The position numbers and the translations under genes are program-made. A stretch of DNA of 64,000 bases. It comes from Scolanthus callimorphus. Taxonomy: Eukaryota; Cnidaria; Anthozoa; Actiniaria; Edwardsiidae. Numbering within the stretch: position 1 is the stretch's first letter; every line of letters starts with the position of its first letter. Below are positions 62,877 through 64,000 of the stretch, in pieces. The stretch is from positions 10,680,887 through 10,744,886 of the forward strand of contig CM066923.1 of the NCBI GenBank assembly GCA_033964015.1. Direction: 5' to 3'. The notes beneath the pieces were generated by a model. That model was not told where the DNA came from. It did no database searches and was given only the letters and a program-made list of their open reading frames with translations.

Positions 62877-64000
62877 TTTTGTTACCCGGTTTTACCCGGT
62901 TTCTTCATGTGTTACGTGATTTCTTGTGTTACCCGATTTCCTTGTGTTACCCGGTTTCTTGTGTTACCCGGTTTCTTGTGTTACCCGGTTTCTTGTGTTA
63001 CCTGGTTTCCTGTGTTACCCGGTTTCTTGTGTTACCCGGTTTCTTGTGTTACCTGGTTTCTTGTGTTACCCGGTTTCTTCATGTGTTACCCGGTTTCTTC
63101 ATGTGTTACATGGTTTCTTGTGTTACCTGGTTTCCTGTGTTACCCGGTTTGTTGTGTTACCCGGTTTCTTGTGTTACCTGGTTTCCTGTGTTACCCGGTT
63201 TCTTGTGTTACCTGGTTTCCTGTGTTACCCGGTTTCTTGTGTTACCCGGTGTCTTGTGTTACCTTGTTTCTTATGTTGCCCGTTGCTTGCCTTACCTAGT
63301 TTCTTGTGTTATCCTCTTCTTGTGGTGCCTGTCCTCTTGCGTTGCATGATTGTTCGTGTCCCCCAGTTTGTTGTGTCCCCGGTTTCTTGTTTTACTCAGT
63401 TTCTTGTGTTACCCGATTTTTTGTGTTTCCCTGTTTCTTGTGCACCCGGTTTCTTGTTTTACTCAGTTTCTTGTGTTACCCGATTTTTTGTGTTTCCCTG
63501 TTTTTTTGTGTTACCCCTTGTCTTACCCGGTTTCTTGTGTTACCCTGTTTCTAGTGTTACCCGATTTCTTGTGTTACCCGGTTTTTTTGTGTTACCTGGT
63601 TTACAGTTACCCCATATCAAGATAGTTCCCTTGAAAAAGTGTCGACATTCTCCAACTTCCATATAAGGAAATATATGCATACCATATTTGGAATCCCAAT
63701 AAGTTTTTCACTATTCTATTGGCTTAGAAAGCTTAAAACTCAACCGAAACTCAAATATACCCGAGGAAAGATGTTATGTGCATTTTCCACTCTCGTGTTC
63801 ACGGTCAAGAGCCTGGCACAAGGTAGACAAGATACCACAGGAAGCCCGGTCAATCTCTAGAAAGGCGACACTGCTATCTTGATATGGGTTTTTTGTGTTA
63901 CCCGGTTTTTTGTGTTACCCGATTTTTTGTGTTTCCCTGTTTCTTGTGTTATCCGGTCTCTTGTACTACCTGGTTTCTTGTGTTTCCCCTGTTTCTTGTG
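62877..64000. repeat. 17-bp minisatellite, orientation 2 (TTACCCGGTTTCTTGTG)
   Basis: More than 40 units of TTACCCGGTTTCTTGTG fill the first intron of the amine oxidase gene from 62877 to about 63610 and again from 63889 to the window end. Units vary by CCTGG/CCCGG and TTCC/TTCT. The array continues past the window. It is the reverse complement of the 56082-56375 array. Open frames of up to 246 codons here are repeat translations. Confidence 0.93.
63611..63888. mobile_element. Inverted-repeat insertion in the minisatellite
   Basis: CCCATATCAAGATAG at the left and CTATCTTGATATGGG at the right bound 278 bp of unrelated sequence that interrupts the 17-bp array. No clear target duplication is visible because the host is itself repetitive. 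No protein is encoded. Confidence 0.75.

Noticed and set aside
62877..63600. TTACCC units as interstitial telomere sequence
   Set aside because: The unit is 17 bp with GGTTTCTTGTG in each copy, not a TTAGGG-type hexamer array.
62804..63666. Long open frames (up to 246 codons) rich in CYPVSCVTRFLVLPGF repeats
   Set aside because: They are translations of the 17-bp minisatellite, are open in all three frames at once, and have no start context or homology.

Overview
The window looks like nuclear DNA from an intron-rich invertebrate animal, most likely a cnidarian such as an anthozoan. That is an inference from three things: vertebrate-like exon/intron structure, short exons in long introns, and dense small inverted-repeat transposons. 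No bacterial, organellar or viral gene was seen. Only about 5 kb of the 64 kb is coding.

Four host genes can be supported. (1) 6056-26255, + strand: an 18-exon MFSD1-like lysosomal major facilitator transporter. (2) 31534-32158, - strand: a single-exon F-box gene resembling FBXO36. (3) 32611 to at least 50344, + strand: the PP2A scaffold subunit A (PPP2R1A/B type), 19 exons found and a very short last exon missing. It is divergent from the F-box gene across about 450 bp. (4) 61322-62749, + strand: the first coding exon of a membrane-anchored copper amine oxidase (AOC family). Its cofactor tyrosine and copper ligands lie beyond the window.

Everything else is introns and intergenic DNA packed with mobile DNA. 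There are fragments of non-LTR retrotransposons (1-148, 1374-1712, 34838-35250, 40862-41220, 54720-54881) and two tRNA-derived SINEs (35738-35972, 57720-58045). There are many non-autonomous inverted-repeat DNA elements. Several have target-site duplications readable in the sequence: TTAA (162-794, 48421-49051, 8784-10023), TA (4783-5647, 16092-16982, 43928-44182, 46215-46579, 59968-60460), 7-8 bp hAT-like (13826-14080, 28021-28316, 18384-18754, 49720-50147) and 9 bp MULE-like (20257-20459, 22862-24181, 50488-50873, and imperfectly 28375-29095). A 1.4-kb foldback-like element (56967-58378) has arms made of a 14-bp minisatellite. A 17-bp minisatellite occurs in opposite orientations at 56.1 kb and 62.9 kb, on either side of the amine oxidase exon.

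A general caution: all four genes carry one-base frame breaks at homopolymers (nine in MFSD1, one in each of the others), while splice sites and the protein matches on both sides are intact. This looks like homopolymer length error in the assembly rather than gene decay. Gene predictions made on this sequence will be fragmented.
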